Positions 37,448 through 45,878 of a stretch of 64,000 nt of DNA are shown here, one piece after another. The notes under the pieces were generated by a model. That model worked only from the letters and a program-made list of their open reading frames with translations, was not told the origin of the DNA and searched no databases. Numbering within the stretch: the first letter of the stretch is position 1; each line of letters opens with the position of its first letter. This DNA is from Flavobacteriales bacterium (GTDB lineage Bacteria > Bacteroidota > Bacteroidia > Flavobacteriales > Schleiferiaceae). Position numbers and translations under genes: made by a program. The stretch spans positions 3,186,897 to 3,250,896 of the forward strand of contig CP051243.1 in the NCBI GenBank assembly GCA_017795025.1, given 5' to 3'.

Positions 37448-37479
37448 ATTGCATTCTAAAAAGTCTTGCCCTAGCTTTG
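37448..37479 (+). promoter_or_regulatory. Bacteroidota promoter ahead of the TPP riboswitch
   Basis: A -33 box ATTG (37448-37451) and a -7 element TAGCTTTG (37472-37479) are 20 bp apart. The riboswitch starts a few bases after the -7 element. Confidence 0.45.
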
Positions 37480-37485
37480 CGGCCT

Positions 37486-37582
37486 CTCACGGGGTGTCCT
37501 TTATACACTATGAAGGGCTGAGATTATACCCAGGATGATTCACCTCATCCGCACCTGATCCGGGTAATGCCGGCGTAGGGAT
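37486..37582 (+). promoter_or_regulatory. TPP riboswitch (THI element)
   Basis: The conserved blocks of the thiamine-pyrophosphate aptamer occur in order: ACGGGGTG at 37489-37496, GGCTGAGAT at 37516-37524, ACCC just after, the variable stem with CCTCATCCG, then CACCTGATCCGGGTAATGCC and GGCGTAGGGA ending at 37581. It lies upstream of a TonB receptor gene and downstream of a promoter. Thiamine pyrophosphate binding should lower expression of the receptor. Confidence 0.95.
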
Positions 37583-37638
37583 CGAAGCAGACGCTTCAGC
37601 AAATAATGTTTAACAGCAAAAGGAGCATACCCCGGTTT

Positions 37639-37666
37639 CTTTTCATAACTCATGTTTTATGAAAAG
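37639..37666 (+). promoter_or_regulatory. Hairpin overlapping the start codon: candidate riboswitch expression platform
   Basis: Arms CTTTTCATAA (37639-37648) and TTATGAAAAG (37657-37666) are a perfect 10-bp inverted repeat with an 8-nt loop. The right arm contains the ATG at 37659-37661, so the hairpin would hide the start codon. No intrinsic terminator with a U-run is seen between the aptamer and the gene, which favours control of translation. Inferred from sequence only. Confidence 0.55.
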
Positions 37667-39737
37667 GCAACTACTTGTTCTTGCTATTTTAGGTTTCGGG
37701 CCCAACCTTATAAAGGCCCAAAGTGACAACAGCGACAGCTTAAAGGTCGAACAACTGGAGGAGGTTACCATTTCCTCAGTAAGGGCCACCAGCGATGCTC
37801 CAGTGGCTCAGGTTACGGTTAACCGGAAGATGATTCAAAGAAACTTTCAAGGTCAGGATGCCGCTTTCCTTTTGGAGCGCCTCAGTCCCTCTTTAGTGAC
37901 GTACTCAGAGTCCGGAACCGGTTTTTCCAATTACGGTCAGATGCGCCTGCGGGGTATCGATCAAACTCGAATTAATATCACCCTTAATGGCGTGCCGCTA
38001 AACGACATGATTGACCAGGGGGTTTTCTTTTCGAATTTCACAGATTTTGGCAATAGCATCGAATCGGTGCAAGTGCAGCGTGGAGTGGGGACCTCAACCA
38101 ATGGGGTGGCCTCCTATGCAGGGTCCATTAATTTTGAATCGCTTTCGCTCACCAAATCGGCTCCCAGTGCCGAAGTTCAGCTTACGGGTGGCTCCTTTAA
38201 TACCCTGCGAACCAGTGCAGAAGTGCAAACTGGACTAATGGAAAACCGAACCAGTTTTTACGCTCGGATGAGCCGATTGCAAAGCGATGGTTACCGTTAC
38301 CATTCTGGAACGGAATCGAACTCCTTGTTCTTTTCGGGCGGATATTTTGGAGATAAACATGCTTTGAAGTTTACCGGATTTGCCGGTCGAACCGAGAATG
38401 ATTTGGCCTACACCCCGGTTCCTCTTTCTTTGATAGAGCAAGATCCACGCACTAATGTTTTATCCGAAAATGATATTGATGACTTTGGGCAGTATCTATT
38501 TCAATTGCAGCATACTTGGCGAACAGGGGAAAAGAGTGCTTTAGTAAACACCTTGTACTATGGAGGAGCAGGAGGTGATTTCCCTTATTCCTATCCCGAT
38601 ACCACCAATGCCACGGGCTTAAGCACCATAAACTACCCGCTTTACAATAACCACTATGGTTGGATGTCGAATTTTAACTGGAAGAACAATTTGGGATCTT
38701 GGAATTTTGGGGCGCACATTTACACTTTCCAAAGGGAGAATATTGAGTATGTAGAACCCAATAGCACCAACCCCTATTACCAAGATCAAAGCACCAAAGA
38801 GGAGCTGGCGGCCTTTGCGAAATGGTCCAAAGAATTTGGGCCTATGAAATTTTATGCTGATGTCCAAGCCAGGCAGGTGCAGTTAAGTTTAGGAGCGGAT
38901 GCTAGCTTTTTAGGCGAAGAGCCCAATATTCCGACTCGCGAGTATTTGTTCCTTAATCCTAAACTAGGTTTGAGCTATGATTTAGCCGCTAACTGGCAGG
39001 TGTACGGTTCTTTTGGTCGCAGTGGTCGCGAACCTACTCGCACCGACATTTTAGGTGGGCTGTCGGTAACGGCTTTCAATATTACTGATGTTAGGAATGT
39101 AAATAGTGTGGACCCGGAGTTTGTGAATGACTTTGAATTCGGGACACGTTGGCAAAATGAAGTCTTGAATATTGACTTCAATTTATACTACATGGACTTC
39201 GAGAATGAAATTGCGCCCATTGGTGTATACATTCCCGAAGGCTTTTATCAAGTTTATGAGAATCAGGCGCCCAGCTTCCGCAGAGGGGCAGAGCTTATGT
39301 GGGTTTATACCCCTTTAAAAGGATGGAGTATAAATGGTCAATTTGCATACTTGGACGCTCGTATTAGCAGCTATGCACCCGCAAATAGTAATGTGGTATA
39401 CGAGAATATTCGTCCAATTTTAAGCCCGGAGTTTAACGGTAGTATTCAGGTGGTATACGAACCCATTGCTGATTTAAGCCTAGCTGTTCGCGCCCGTTAT
39501 TTGAGTGATCAGTATATGGAGCTTAGCAATGATCCTAACTTAAAGGTTCCGGCCTCCATGATATTTGATTTTACGGCGAGCTACCAGTTTTACCGCGAGC
39601 ATGAATTAAGTCTGCAGCTTAATAATCTCAGCAATGAACTGTATTATACTTATGGCGCCCCAAGTTGGGATGGCAGTCCAGCCTATTTGGTGCAAGCGCC
39701 CATTAACTTTTACGCTACACTAAGACTAGTTTTCTAG
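37659..39737 (+). CDS. TonB-dependent receptor, thiamine uptake (OMR1-like)
   Basis: 692 residues. Signal peptide 1-20 (LAILGFGPNLIKAQ), TonB-box-like segment EEVTISSVRA at ~34-43, plug domain at ~50-150 (QGQDAAFLLERLSPSL, MRLRGIDQTRINITLNG), and a barrel ending with a C-terminal Phe. The TPP riboswitch in the leader indicates transport of thiamine or a thiamine-derived compound across the outer membrane. The convergent operon 20 bp downstream holds pnuT-like and NadR-like genes, the usual partners of this receptor type in Bacteroidota. Confidence 0.88.
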   Translation: MKRQLLVLAILGFGPNLIKAQSDNSDSLKVEQLEEVTISSVRATSDAPVAQVTVNRKMIQRNFQGQDAAFLLERLSPSLVTYSESGTGFSNYGQMRLRGIDQTRINITLNGVPLNDMIDQGVFFSNFTDFGNSIESVQVQRGVGTSTNGVASYAGSINFESLSLTKSAPSAEVQLTGGSFNTLRTSAEVQTGLMENRTSFYARMSRLQSDGYRYHSGTESNSLFFSGGYFGDKHALKFTGFAGRTENDLAYTPVPLSLIEQDPRTNVLSENDIDDFGQYLFQLQHTWRTGEKSALVNTLYYGGAGGDFPYSYPDTTNATGLSTINYPLYNNHYGWMSNFNWKNNLGSWNFGAHIYTFQRENIEYVEPNSTNPYYQDQSTKEELAAFAKWSKEFGPMKFYADVQARQVQLSLGADASFLGEEPNIPTREYLFLNPKLGLSYDLAANWQVYGSFGRSGREPTRTDILGGLSVTAFNITDVRNVNSVDPEFVNDFEFGTRWQNEVLNIDFNLYYMDFENEIAPIGVYIPEGFYQVYENQAPSFRRGAELMWVYTPLKGWSINGQFAYLDARISSYAPANSNVVYENIRPILSPEFNGSIQVVYEPIADLSLAVRARYLSDQYMELSNDPNLKVPASMIFDFTASYQFYREHELSLQLNNLSNELYYTYGAPSWDGSPAYLVQAPINFYATLRLVF

Positions 39738-39757
39738 CTATACTACCAGCCAAACCT

Positions 39758-40288
39758 TTAATCTGATAATATTCGCAAACTTTGAAGGGCGTCCAAGGCA
39801 TTCTTGAGGCGCTCTTCTTTTTGCCCTTTAATAATCCGGTAGGGGCGCCCCATCTTTTCAATCCAATTGCGGTGTTCTTCAAAGATAGCCAGTCGGTTAG
39901 ATGGGTTTTCACGTAAGGGATCATCTTCCCATTCCAAATCTGGATAGCACAAGAGATAGTGATGTTCAGACTCCCTTTTTAAGCTTGAATCCAAAAGGGG
40001 AAAGCTGGTTTTAAAAACGCGTTCTGACCAAACTTTAAAGTTGATCGAGTCGGTGTCGAGGATTAGAAGCTTACTCTCGGATTGGGCCTTCGCTTTCGCT
40101 TGATGGTTAAGATGCCCACGATAAATTTTTTGAAGGACCTCGAAGTCGTATTGCGGTCCATTTTCTTCAAGGTATAGGCGTGCGAACTCTTCTGTCCAAG
40201 GAGAATTTAGAGCTTCGCTGAGGCTCTTGCAAAGTTTAGATTTACCTGAAGACTCCGGTCCGGTAATTACGATAAAATGCCGTTCCAT
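39758..40288 (-). CDS. NadR-like P-loop ATPase/kinase, thiamine-locus associated
   Basis: 176 residues. P-loop GPESSGKSK at 10-18, then a DTDS motif at ~77-80 and a RPYRIIKG-type end, as in the C-terminal ribosylnicotinamide kinase domain of NadR. Homologues next to PnuT-type transporters and TPP riboswitch-linked receptors in Bacteroidota may phosphorylate the imported vitamin and so trap it; NR kinase activity is the alternative. It overlaps the pnuT-like gene by 22 bp and is the last gene of the leftward operon. Confidence 0.75.
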   Translation of the reverse strand: MERHFIVITGPESSGKSKLCKSLSEALNSPWTEEFARLYLEENGPQYDFEVLQKIYRGHLNHQAKAKAQSESKLLILDTDSINFKVWSERVFKTSFPLLDSSLKRESEHHYLLCYPDLEWEDDPLRENPSNRLAIFEEHRNWIEKMGRPYRIIKGQKEERLKNALDALQSLRILSD

Positions 40289-40821
40289 TGAATAAAGCCG
40301 TTGATGGAGAGAAGGGTGTAGAGCACAAAGAGTAGGGCGGTAAGCTTAAGTCCTCTTTTAAAGTAGAGGTATACACTAGCAGCGTCGATGATAATCCAAT
40401 ATACCCAGTTTTCGGGATAAAAGTTAATCATCAAAATGGTGGCGATAATACTAAATACGGTAGTAAAAGAATCGAGGCTAGGTATCGCCGAATCTGTGTA
40501 GGATCGAAGTAAGGAAGCGGTTACGAAGGTGATTAAACTTCCCCCGCCAACTAATACCAAATGAATTTGCCAACTTAGGCTGGCTAAGGTTTCGAAGGTG
40601 CTACCCCAATTCCAAAAGCCATAAGCGGCGCTGCCTAAATAAAATAGCTGCAGGGCCCACTCGGCGTAAATTTTCCGGCGAAAGCAAATGATCAAATAAA
40701 GGGTAGAGGAGAGGCCCGCAAACAGCCAGCACCAAATGCTTTCATAGGTGAGTAGAAAGGTGTAAAGCAAGCTGCTTATTACAGCGGCCACCTCTAGGGG
40801 ATTCCATTTTGTCTTAGTCAA
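40267..40821 (-). CDS. pnuT: PnuC/PnuT-family vitamin transporter
   Basis: 184 residues with about six to seven membrane segments. The PnuC-family signature aromatic motif AAYGFWNWG is visible at ~63-71. PnuC homologues facilitate diffusion of nicotinamide riboside, PnuT that of thiamine. The neighbours (thiamine-binding protein, NadR-like ATPase, riboswitch-controlled receptor) favour thiamine. No riboswitch is seen directly upstream of this operon. Confidence 0.8.
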   Translation of the reverse strand: MTKTKWNPLEVAAVISSLLYTFLLTYESIWCWLFAGLSSTLYLIICFRRKIYAEWALQLFYLGSAAYGFWNWGSTFETLASLSWQIHLVLVGGGSLITFVTASLLRSYTDSAIPSLDSFTTVFSIIATILMINFYPENWVYWIIIDAASVYLYFKRGLKLTALLFVLYTLLSINGFIQWNGILS

Positions 40822-41081
40822 TAGTCCTTAATCGTCATTTCGGATAAGTCCCCCTTCAAAACCTTGATTACAAAGGGACTTTGCCCACTTTCAAAGGATC
40901 GACTTATTTCTTTTTGCAGGATAGGAAAAATTACATCAGCCGGACCAAATATTTGGGTGCTAATACTATTAACCGCAATTTTAAGTCTGGGGTGTTGGTG
41001 CAAGCGTTCCAGGAAATCATCTACACCATCTAAATAGTTATCCCGCAAAGGATACTTCGAAATTTCTACGCTTATGTCCAT
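40818..41081 (-). CDS. MTH1187/YkoF-like thiamine-binding family protein
   Basis: 87 residues. The start ISVEISKYPLRDNY and the block INSISTQIFGPADVIFPILQKEI match the small ferredoxin-like-fold family (MTH1187/YqgV) related to YkoF, which binds thiamine or its hydroxymethylpyrimidine part. It starts 1 bp past the GGGP-synthase stop and overlaps the next gene by 4 bp. Family assignment is by visual pattern. Confidence 0.7.
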   Translation of the reverse strand: MDISVEISKYPLRDNYLDGVDDFLERLHQHPRLKIAVNSISTQIFGPADVIFPILQKEISRSFESGQSPFVIKVLKGDLSEMTIKDY

Positions 41082-41082
41082 G

Positions 41083-41829
41083 CTAGAGTTGGTGAATGGC
41101 CTCGGCGATTTCCGCCATAGCTTCGGGTTGTTTTTCGAATAAATTACCTACCACGATTACATCGGCGCCCGCTTCGGCGATTTGACGAGCTTCGGCGGCA
41201 CTTCGGATTCCACCTCCCACAATGATGGGACGGTCTATAGATTTACGAATCGCAGAAATCATTTCGGGGCTCACGGTTTTTTCGGAGCCACTGCCACCAT
41301 CAATATAAAAGTAGCGCAAGCCTAGCATTTCTCCCGCCATAGCGGTACAGGCGGCAATGTCGGGCTTATTATGGGGGATAGCCTGACTATTGCTCATGTA
41401 AATTGCCGTGGTGGTCGTGCCGCAATCTACCAGCATGTACGCAGTAGGTAGTACTTCTAGTTTTGCGTTTTTTAAATAGGGAGCCGCTATTACGTGGTTG
41501 CCAATTAGTAAGTCCGCATTACGGCCCGAAATAAGGCTGAGAAACAAGATGCCATCGGCCTGCTCAGAGATTTGTAATACACTTCCAGGAAAGAGTAAAA
41601 CGGGTAAGTTACAATTGGCCTTCACTGTTTTTAAGCAGTCCTCCAAGCCATCTCTACTCAGTAAGCTTCCACCAACGAAAATGAGATCGGCGCCATTATT
41701 ACTGGCTTTTTGGCAAAGGTCGATTAAGGCCAATTCCGAAGGTTTGTCCGGGTCGATTAATACCGCTAAGAGCTTTTTCCCACTCTCTTTTGCGCGATCA
41801 ATGATATGCGAAACTTTAGGCATTTCCAT
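41083..41829 (-). CDS. Geranylgeranylglyceryl-phosphate synthase (PcrB/GGGPS family)
   Basis: 248 residues, a TIM barrel. Seen: LLAVLIDPDKP at ~20-30 and IFVGGSLL for substrate binding, FPGSVLQIS, YFYIDGGSGSEKTVSPEM with the phosphate-binding loop, and IVGGGIRSAAEA with VIVVGN. The length and DPDKP pattern fit the group II enzymes of archaea and Bacteroidota, which join glycerol-1-phosphate to geranylgeranyl diphosphate, rather than the heptaprenyl PcrB of Bacillus. The gene heads the operon that carries the thiamine genes. A glycerol-1-phosphate dehydrogenase is not in the window. Confidence 0.9.
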   Translation of the reverse strand: MEMPKVSHIIDRAKESGKKLLAVLIDPDKPSELALIDLCQKASNNGADLIFVGGSLLSRDGLEDCLKTVKANCNLPVLLFPGSVLQISEQADGILFLSLISGRNADLLIGNHVIAAPYLKNAKLEVLPTAYMLVDCGTTTTAIYMSNSQAIPHNKPDIAACTAMAGEMLGLRYFYIDGGSGSEKTVSPEMISAIRKSIDRPIIVGGGIRSAAEARQIAEAGADVIVVGNLFEKQPEAMAEIAEAIHQL

Positions 41830-41836
41830 GAGAGCA

Positions 41837-41844
41837 CAAACCTA
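41837..41844 (-). promoter_or_regulatory. Bacteroidota -7 element (TAGGTTTG) at the GGGP-synthase start
   Basis: TAGGTTTG on the minus strand leaves only 7 bp to the ATG at 41829 (a second Met is at 41823), so the leader would be very short or absent. Confidence 0.4.
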
Positions 41845-41894
41845 CTAAATTCTAAGCAGCGGAAACTGCGATGCGAGCCATGGAGGATAAAATT

Positions 41895-42521
41895 TTAAGC
41901 ATAGGAAAAGCAAAGGCAGAAGTCTTTATCCATTTTAAAATAGAGGGGGTAGAGGCTGTTTTCACCGTTACGTCGTATTAATGCGCGGCCCACGGCACTG
42001 GAGCCCATTCGGATTGGAGCAATCCGAATTTCCTTTCTTAAGTCGAGCTTTGGGGCATCTAAAAGTTTAATCATACATTCTTTAGCCGACCAGTAGGCGG
42101 CAAGGCTGTTGATGGGAGGGTTGGAGCCAATGGCATGAATTTCTTGTGCACTCATATAGCGCGGGGCTAATTGTTGCATTCTATGGCGATAGGCTTCCAG
42201 GTCGATGCCAACCTTATGGGTTTTACTCACAATAGCCGCCGCAAATTCACGGTTATGGCTAAGCGAGAGGCCAATCCAATTTTTAAGTTGTGGTGCTCCA
42301 GTGTCGCTGTATTCTATTTCGGGAGGGGATTCAATTAAGTGCTGTACGGCCATCCTCGCAGCGATAAATTCAGCCTTTCGCGCAGGGTTTTTTAGTCCCT
42401 GTAAACGCTTTTGATCGGTCTCTGATAGGATGTCGGGATTAAAGGTCTGGCACTCTTCCTGCTCTATTCGCCAGATGGCTAATTGGAATTCATTCCATCG
42501 ATGTTCTTTATAAAGCGGCAT
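41895..42521 (-). CDS. 4'-phosphopantetheinyl transferase superfamily protein
   Basis: 208 residues from the start at 42521. The signature motifs are visible: VGIDLEAYRHRM (Asp/Glu magnesium ligands) and WSAKECMIKLL, with a central LSHNREFAAA. Transfers phosphopantetheine from CoA to a carrier-protein Ser. The two-domain, Sfp/AcpT-like length (over 200 residues) differs from the short AcpS type. The in-frame Met at 42572 adds a Cys-rich leader inside the promoter area of ahcY and is less likely. The partner carrier protein is not in the window. Confidence 0.85.
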   Translation of the reverse strand: MPLYKEHRWNEFQLAIWRIEQEECQTFNPDILSETDQKRLQGLKNPARKAEFIAARMAVQHLIESPPEIEYSDTGAPQLKNWIGLSLSHNREFAAAIVSKTHKVGIDLEAYRHRMQQLAPRYMSAQEIHAIGSNPPINSLAAYWSAKECMIKLLDAPKLDLRKEIRIAPIRMGSSAVGRALIRRNGENSLYPLYFKMDKDFCLCFSYA

Positions 42522-42538
42522 AGTACTTTGTCTTAAGG

Positions 42539-42569
42539 TTTTGCAGCCCGAGCAATTGGGGTATCTTTG
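42539..42569 (+). promoter_or_regulatory. Bacteroidota promoter for ahcY
   Basis: TTTTG (42539-42543) and TATCTTTG (42562-42569) are 18 bp apart, a good match to the TTTG-N19-TANNTTTG consensus; the ATG follows 32 bp later. No riboswitch fits into this short leader. Confidence 0.5.
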
Positions 42570-42601
42570 CAAAAATTCGCAAAAAAATAGAGATAATAGC
42601 T

Positions 42602-43918
42602 ATGAGCACAGCAGTAGGAAAATACATTCCATATAAAGTAAAGGATATTTCTTTAGCCGAATGGGGTCGACGTGAGATTGAATTGGCAGAAGCAGAGATG
42701 CCCGGGTTGATGGCCTTACGGGAAGAGTATGGCGCTCAAAAACCATTAAAAGGAGCCCGCATTGCTGGTTGCTTGCATATGACCATTCAAACTGCGGTTT
42801 TAATTGAAACCTTGGTGGAGCTTGGCGCAGATGTAACTTGGTCTTCTTGCAACATTTATTCTACTCAGGACCATGCCGCTGCGGCCATCGCGAAAGCAGG
42901 TATTCCGGTATACGCTTGGAAGGGCATGACGGAGGAAGAATTTGATTGGTGTATTGAGCAAACGCTTTTCTTTGGAGAAGAGCGTGAGCCTTTGAACATG
43001 ATTTTAGATGACGGTGGTGATTTAACCAATATGGTTTTAGATCAATACCCAGAACTAGCAGAGGCGGTTAAAGGTCTTAGTGAAGAAACCACCACAGGTG
43101 TACACCGCTTGTATGAGCGTATGCGTAAAGGTACCTTACCGATGCCGGCAATTAATGTGAACGACTCGGTAACAAAATCCAAGTTTGATAATAAATACGG
43201 TTGTCGCGAATCTGCAGTTGATGCCATTCGCAGAGCGACTGATATTATGATGGCGGGTAAAGTTGCCGTGGTTGGCGGTTACGGTGACGTAGGTAAGGGA
43301 ACTGCTGCTTCCTTACGTGGCGCCGGTTGTCGAGTAATTGTTACTGAGATTGATCCGATTTGTGCCTTACAGGCGGCCATGGATGGTTTCGAGGTTAAGA
43401 AAATGATCAATGCGGTTGAGGAAGCCGATATTATTATCACCGCTACCGGGAACAAAGATATTGTTACCGGCGCCCACTTCGAAAAAATGAAGGATAAGGC
43501 GATTGTGTGTAACATTGGCCACTTTGACAATGAGATTGATGTGGCTTGGTTAAAAACCAATCACGGCGAAAGCCATGTAGAAATTAAGCCACAGGTTGAT
43601 AAGTATACCATTAATGGTAAGGATATTATCCTTTTGGCTCAGGGTCGTTTGGTGAACTTAGGCTGTGCTACTGGCCACCCAAGTTTTGTGATGTCCAATT
43701 CATTTACCAATCAAACCCTTGCTCAAATTGAATTGTGGAATCACAGTGATAATTATAAGAACGAGGTATATACTCTTCCTAAACACCTTGATGAAAAAGT
43801 AGCGGAATTGCATTTGGCTAAAATCGGAGTGGAATTAGAGGAGTTAAGTGCTGAGCAAGCGGATTACATCGGTGTAAAACCCGAAGGTCCTTACAAACCT
43901 GAGTACTACAGATACTAA
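42602..43918 (+). CDS. ahcY: Adenosylhomocysteinase
   Basis: 438 residues, full length. Substrate blocks ([32 protein letters not shown]) and the NAD-binding loop [11 protein letters not shown] are visible, and the C-terminus ends [12 protein letters not shown] as in the family. It reversibly splits S-adenosylhomocysteine to adenosine and homocysteine, closing the methyl cycle. Codon use is smoother than in the neighbours (many GGT, CGT and GAA), as in highly expressed genes. A strong terminator follows. Confidence 0.98.
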   Translation: MSTAVGKYIPYKVKDISLAEWGRREIELAEAEMPGLMALREEYGAQKPLKGARIAGCLHMTIQTAVLIETLVELGADVTWSSCNIYSTQDHAAAAIAKAGIPVYAWKGMTEEEFDWCIEQTLFFGEEREPLNMILDDGGDLTNMVLDQYPELAEAVKGLSEETTTGVHRLYERMRKGTLPMPAINVNDSVTKSKFDNKYGCRESAVDAIRRATDIMMAGKVAVVGGYGDVGKGTAASLRGAGCRVIVTEIDPICALQAAMDGFEVKKMINAVEEADIIITATGNKDIVTGAHFEKMKDKAIVCNIGHFDNEIDVAWLKTNHGESHVEIKPQVDKYTINGKDIILLAQGRLVNLGCATGHPSFVMSNSFTNQTLAQIELWNHSDNYKNEVYTLPKHLDEKVAELHLAKIGVELEELSAEQADYIGVKPEGPYKPEYYRY

Positions 43919-43942
43919 GAAAATAATTGTAGTTTTTTAGCT

Positions 43943-43969
43943 AAAGCCCGTCGTCTGACGGGCTTTTTT
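43943..43969 (+). terminator. Rho-independent terminator of ahcY
   Basis: A 10-bp stem, AAAGCCCGTC (43943-43952) with GACGGGCTTT (43957-43966), a 4-nt loop and a run of six T. Confidence 0.9.
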
Positions 43970-44052
43970 AATTTATTATAGCCTTCAAATGCTTACTCTA
44001 CTTAGTCTGAAGCTATTTTTATTGTATTATTGCTATATAAAACTCGACTCTA

Positions 44053-45132
44053 ATGTTTTCGACAATGAATGTTTCTCAGCTCATTGCCATGCATACCACC
44101 GACCTGGTTTGCTTGCACGATGCTGATAATACCATTCGCTTTGCCACGCCGAGTTCCATAAAAGTTTTGGGTCATAAAGCAGAAACGCTGGTAGGCCGAA
44201 AGCTCACCGATTTCCTGAGCGAAGACTTCATCAATGAAATGGACTTTACCACCCTGATGCGCTTTTTTGATCAGCCCGGGACTCGAATTCGGTATCAAAT
44301 AAATCATGGGGAAGGGCGCTTGCGCTGGTTGGAAACTACCTATACAGAGTTAGAGTCGATAGGGAATGTTCAGTACCGAAGTTTAAGTACCACCCGCGAT
44401 ATCACAGAAAGTGTTCACCTCACCGAAGACTTAATGAATGCCCTTTCTAAAGAGCAGGAACTTTCAAAGTTTAAGACCAATTTGTATTCGGTAGCTAGCC
44501 ACGAATTTAAAACACCCTTAGCGGTGATTCAGGCGAATATTGAGATGCTTAAGGTTAAGCAGAGTCCAAAACTGCTGGGGATGGGTTTAGCCACTATGGA
44601 GGAGGAAGTGGATCGACTCAATACCATGATTATGGACATGTTAGAGTTGAAAAAGCTAACCACCGGGAGGCGCAACTTCAATTTAACGAAGGTGGACTTT
44701 GTGCAAATTGTGAAGGAGCTTTTTTCGGAGTCGAAGGAGACAGGAGAAAAGCAGCGAACTTTGGTACTTGAGGTTAAGGGAGAAGCGGAAGAGCTGCAAG
44801 CAGACTATTCGCTTATCCGCTATATCTTTAGCAATATGCTAGGAAACTCCATTAAGTTTTCAGAAGCAGGGACTGAAGTGAAGGTGATACTTGACTATGA
44901 AAAGGAGGATTTAGAAATATCCTTTGTTGACCAGGGAATAGGAATACCGGAGGAAGATCAATCGAAAGTTTTTCAATCATTCTACCGCGGCTCTAACGTA
45001 AGTAACGTTCCGGGAACAGGTGTAGGATTGTCTATCGTTTCGGAATTTGTGAAACTCCATAAAGGAAAAATTAAACTGGTAAGTGCCGCAGGAAAAGGGA
45101 GTACCTTTACCTTAACCTTGCCCAAACTCTGA
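44053..45132 (+). CDS. PAS-domain sensor histidine kinase
   Basis: 359 residues without membrane segments, so a cytoplasmic sensor. PAS domain at ~8-120 (MHTTDLVCLHDADNTIRFA, RIRYQINHGEGRLRWLETTY), HisKA phospho-acceptor in SVASHEFKTPLAVIQ (His~149), and an HATPase with N-box NMLGNSIKFSEAG, G1 DQGIGIPEED, F-box FQSFYRGS and G2 GTGVGLSIV. The signal is probably a small molecule or a redox state sensed by the PAS domain. First of a three-gene module with two response regulators; the next gene starts 5 bp later. Confidence 0.92.
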   Translation: MFSTMNVSQLIAMHTTDLVCLHDADNTIRFATPSSIKVLGHKAETLVGRKLTDFLSEDFINEMDFTTLMRFFDQPGTRIRYQINHGEGRLRWLETTYTELESIGNVQYRSLSTTRDITESVHLTEDLMNALSKEQELSKFKTNLYSVASHEFKTPLAVIQANIEMLKVKQSPKLLGMGLATMEEEVDRLNTMIMDMLELKKLTTGRRNFNLTKVDFVQIVKELFSESKETGEKQRTLVLEVKGEAEELQADYSLIRYIFSNMLGNSIKFSEAGTEVKVILDYEKEDLEISFVDQGIGIPEEDQSKVFQSFYRGSNVSNVPGTGVGLSIVSEFVKLHKGKIKLVSAAGKGSTFTLTLPKL

Positions 45133-45137
45133 TTGTT

Positions 45138-45878
45138 ATGCAAAAGAAAATGTTAATTGTAGAAGACAACGAGAAGTTGTTAAACTCCATGACTGCTTTG
45201 TTCGAGGACTATTTCCAAGTTTATGAAGCCCATAATGGGATGGAAGGTCTGGAGAAATGTCGCCTTAATATGCCGGATATCATCATTAGCGATATTATGA
45301 TGCCTGAAATGAATGGCTATGAGCTTACTGAGAGTGTAAAGTCGAATGAACGCACCTCTCACATTCCCATTATTTTGCTAACCGCTTTGGGTGAAGATGA
45401 ACGGCGCATTGAAGGATATAACTTCGGAGCGGATGATTACATCGTGAAGCCTTTCAAGTTTGATATTCTATTGGCTAGGGTAAACAACCTACTCAAAACC
45501 CGCGACCAATTGCGTAGGATTTATGATACTTCTGCTCCCATCAACCATGAGTTTGGTATAAAGGATCCGGTCCTCTCCCATATGGAGGCACTTCTGGTTA
45601 ATCATTTCCGTTTCCGGAATTTTAGCATTCCCGAAATTGCGGAGCTAATGAATATGACCACCCCGAAATTGGAGCGTGAAGTGAAGCGCCTAACGGGGAT
45701 GACCCCTATACAGTACATCAATGACTTCCGTTTGCACAAAGCGAAGAACATGTTGCAAACAGAGGATATGAGCATTTTTGAGGTTTCCCATGCCTTAGGC
45801 TTCCGAAGTTTAAGTTACTTTGGGAAAGCCTATAAAGATAAATTTGGAATATCTCCATCTAAGACCAAACAGCTATGA
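45138..45878 (+). CDS. Response regulator with AraC-type DNA-binding domain
   Basis: 246 residues. Receiver domain 1-120 with the phospho-acceptor Asp52 in ISDIMMPEMNG and the KPF motif. The C-terminal half is an AraC/XylS double helix-turn-helix (FSIPEIAELMNMTTPKLEREVKR, then YINDFRLHKAKNM ... GFRSLSYFGKAYKDKFGISPS). It is the likely transcription-output partner of the preceding kinase. The next gene starts inside its stop (ATGA). Confidence 0.92.
   Translation: MQKKMLIVEDNEKLLNSMTALFEDYFQVYEAHNGMEGLEKCRLNMPDIIISDIMMPEMNGYELTESVKSNERTSHIPIILLTALGEDERRIEGYNFGADDYIVKPFKFDILLARVNNLLKTRDQLRRIYDTSAPINHEFGIKDPVLSHMEALLVNHFRFRNFSIPEIAELMNMTTPKLEREVKRLTGMTPIQYINDFRLHKAKNMLQTEDMSIFEVSHALGFRSLSYFGKAYKDKFGISPSKTKQL

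Noticed and set aside
41830-41894. TPP riboswitch for the pnuT operon
   Set aside because: Only 65 bp lie between the genes, and the conserved GGCTGAGA and CCTGATCC...GG blocks are missing.
42570-42601. SAM or SAH riboswitch upstream of ahcY
   Set aside because: The leader after the promoter is only about 32 bp and shows no aptamer blocks.
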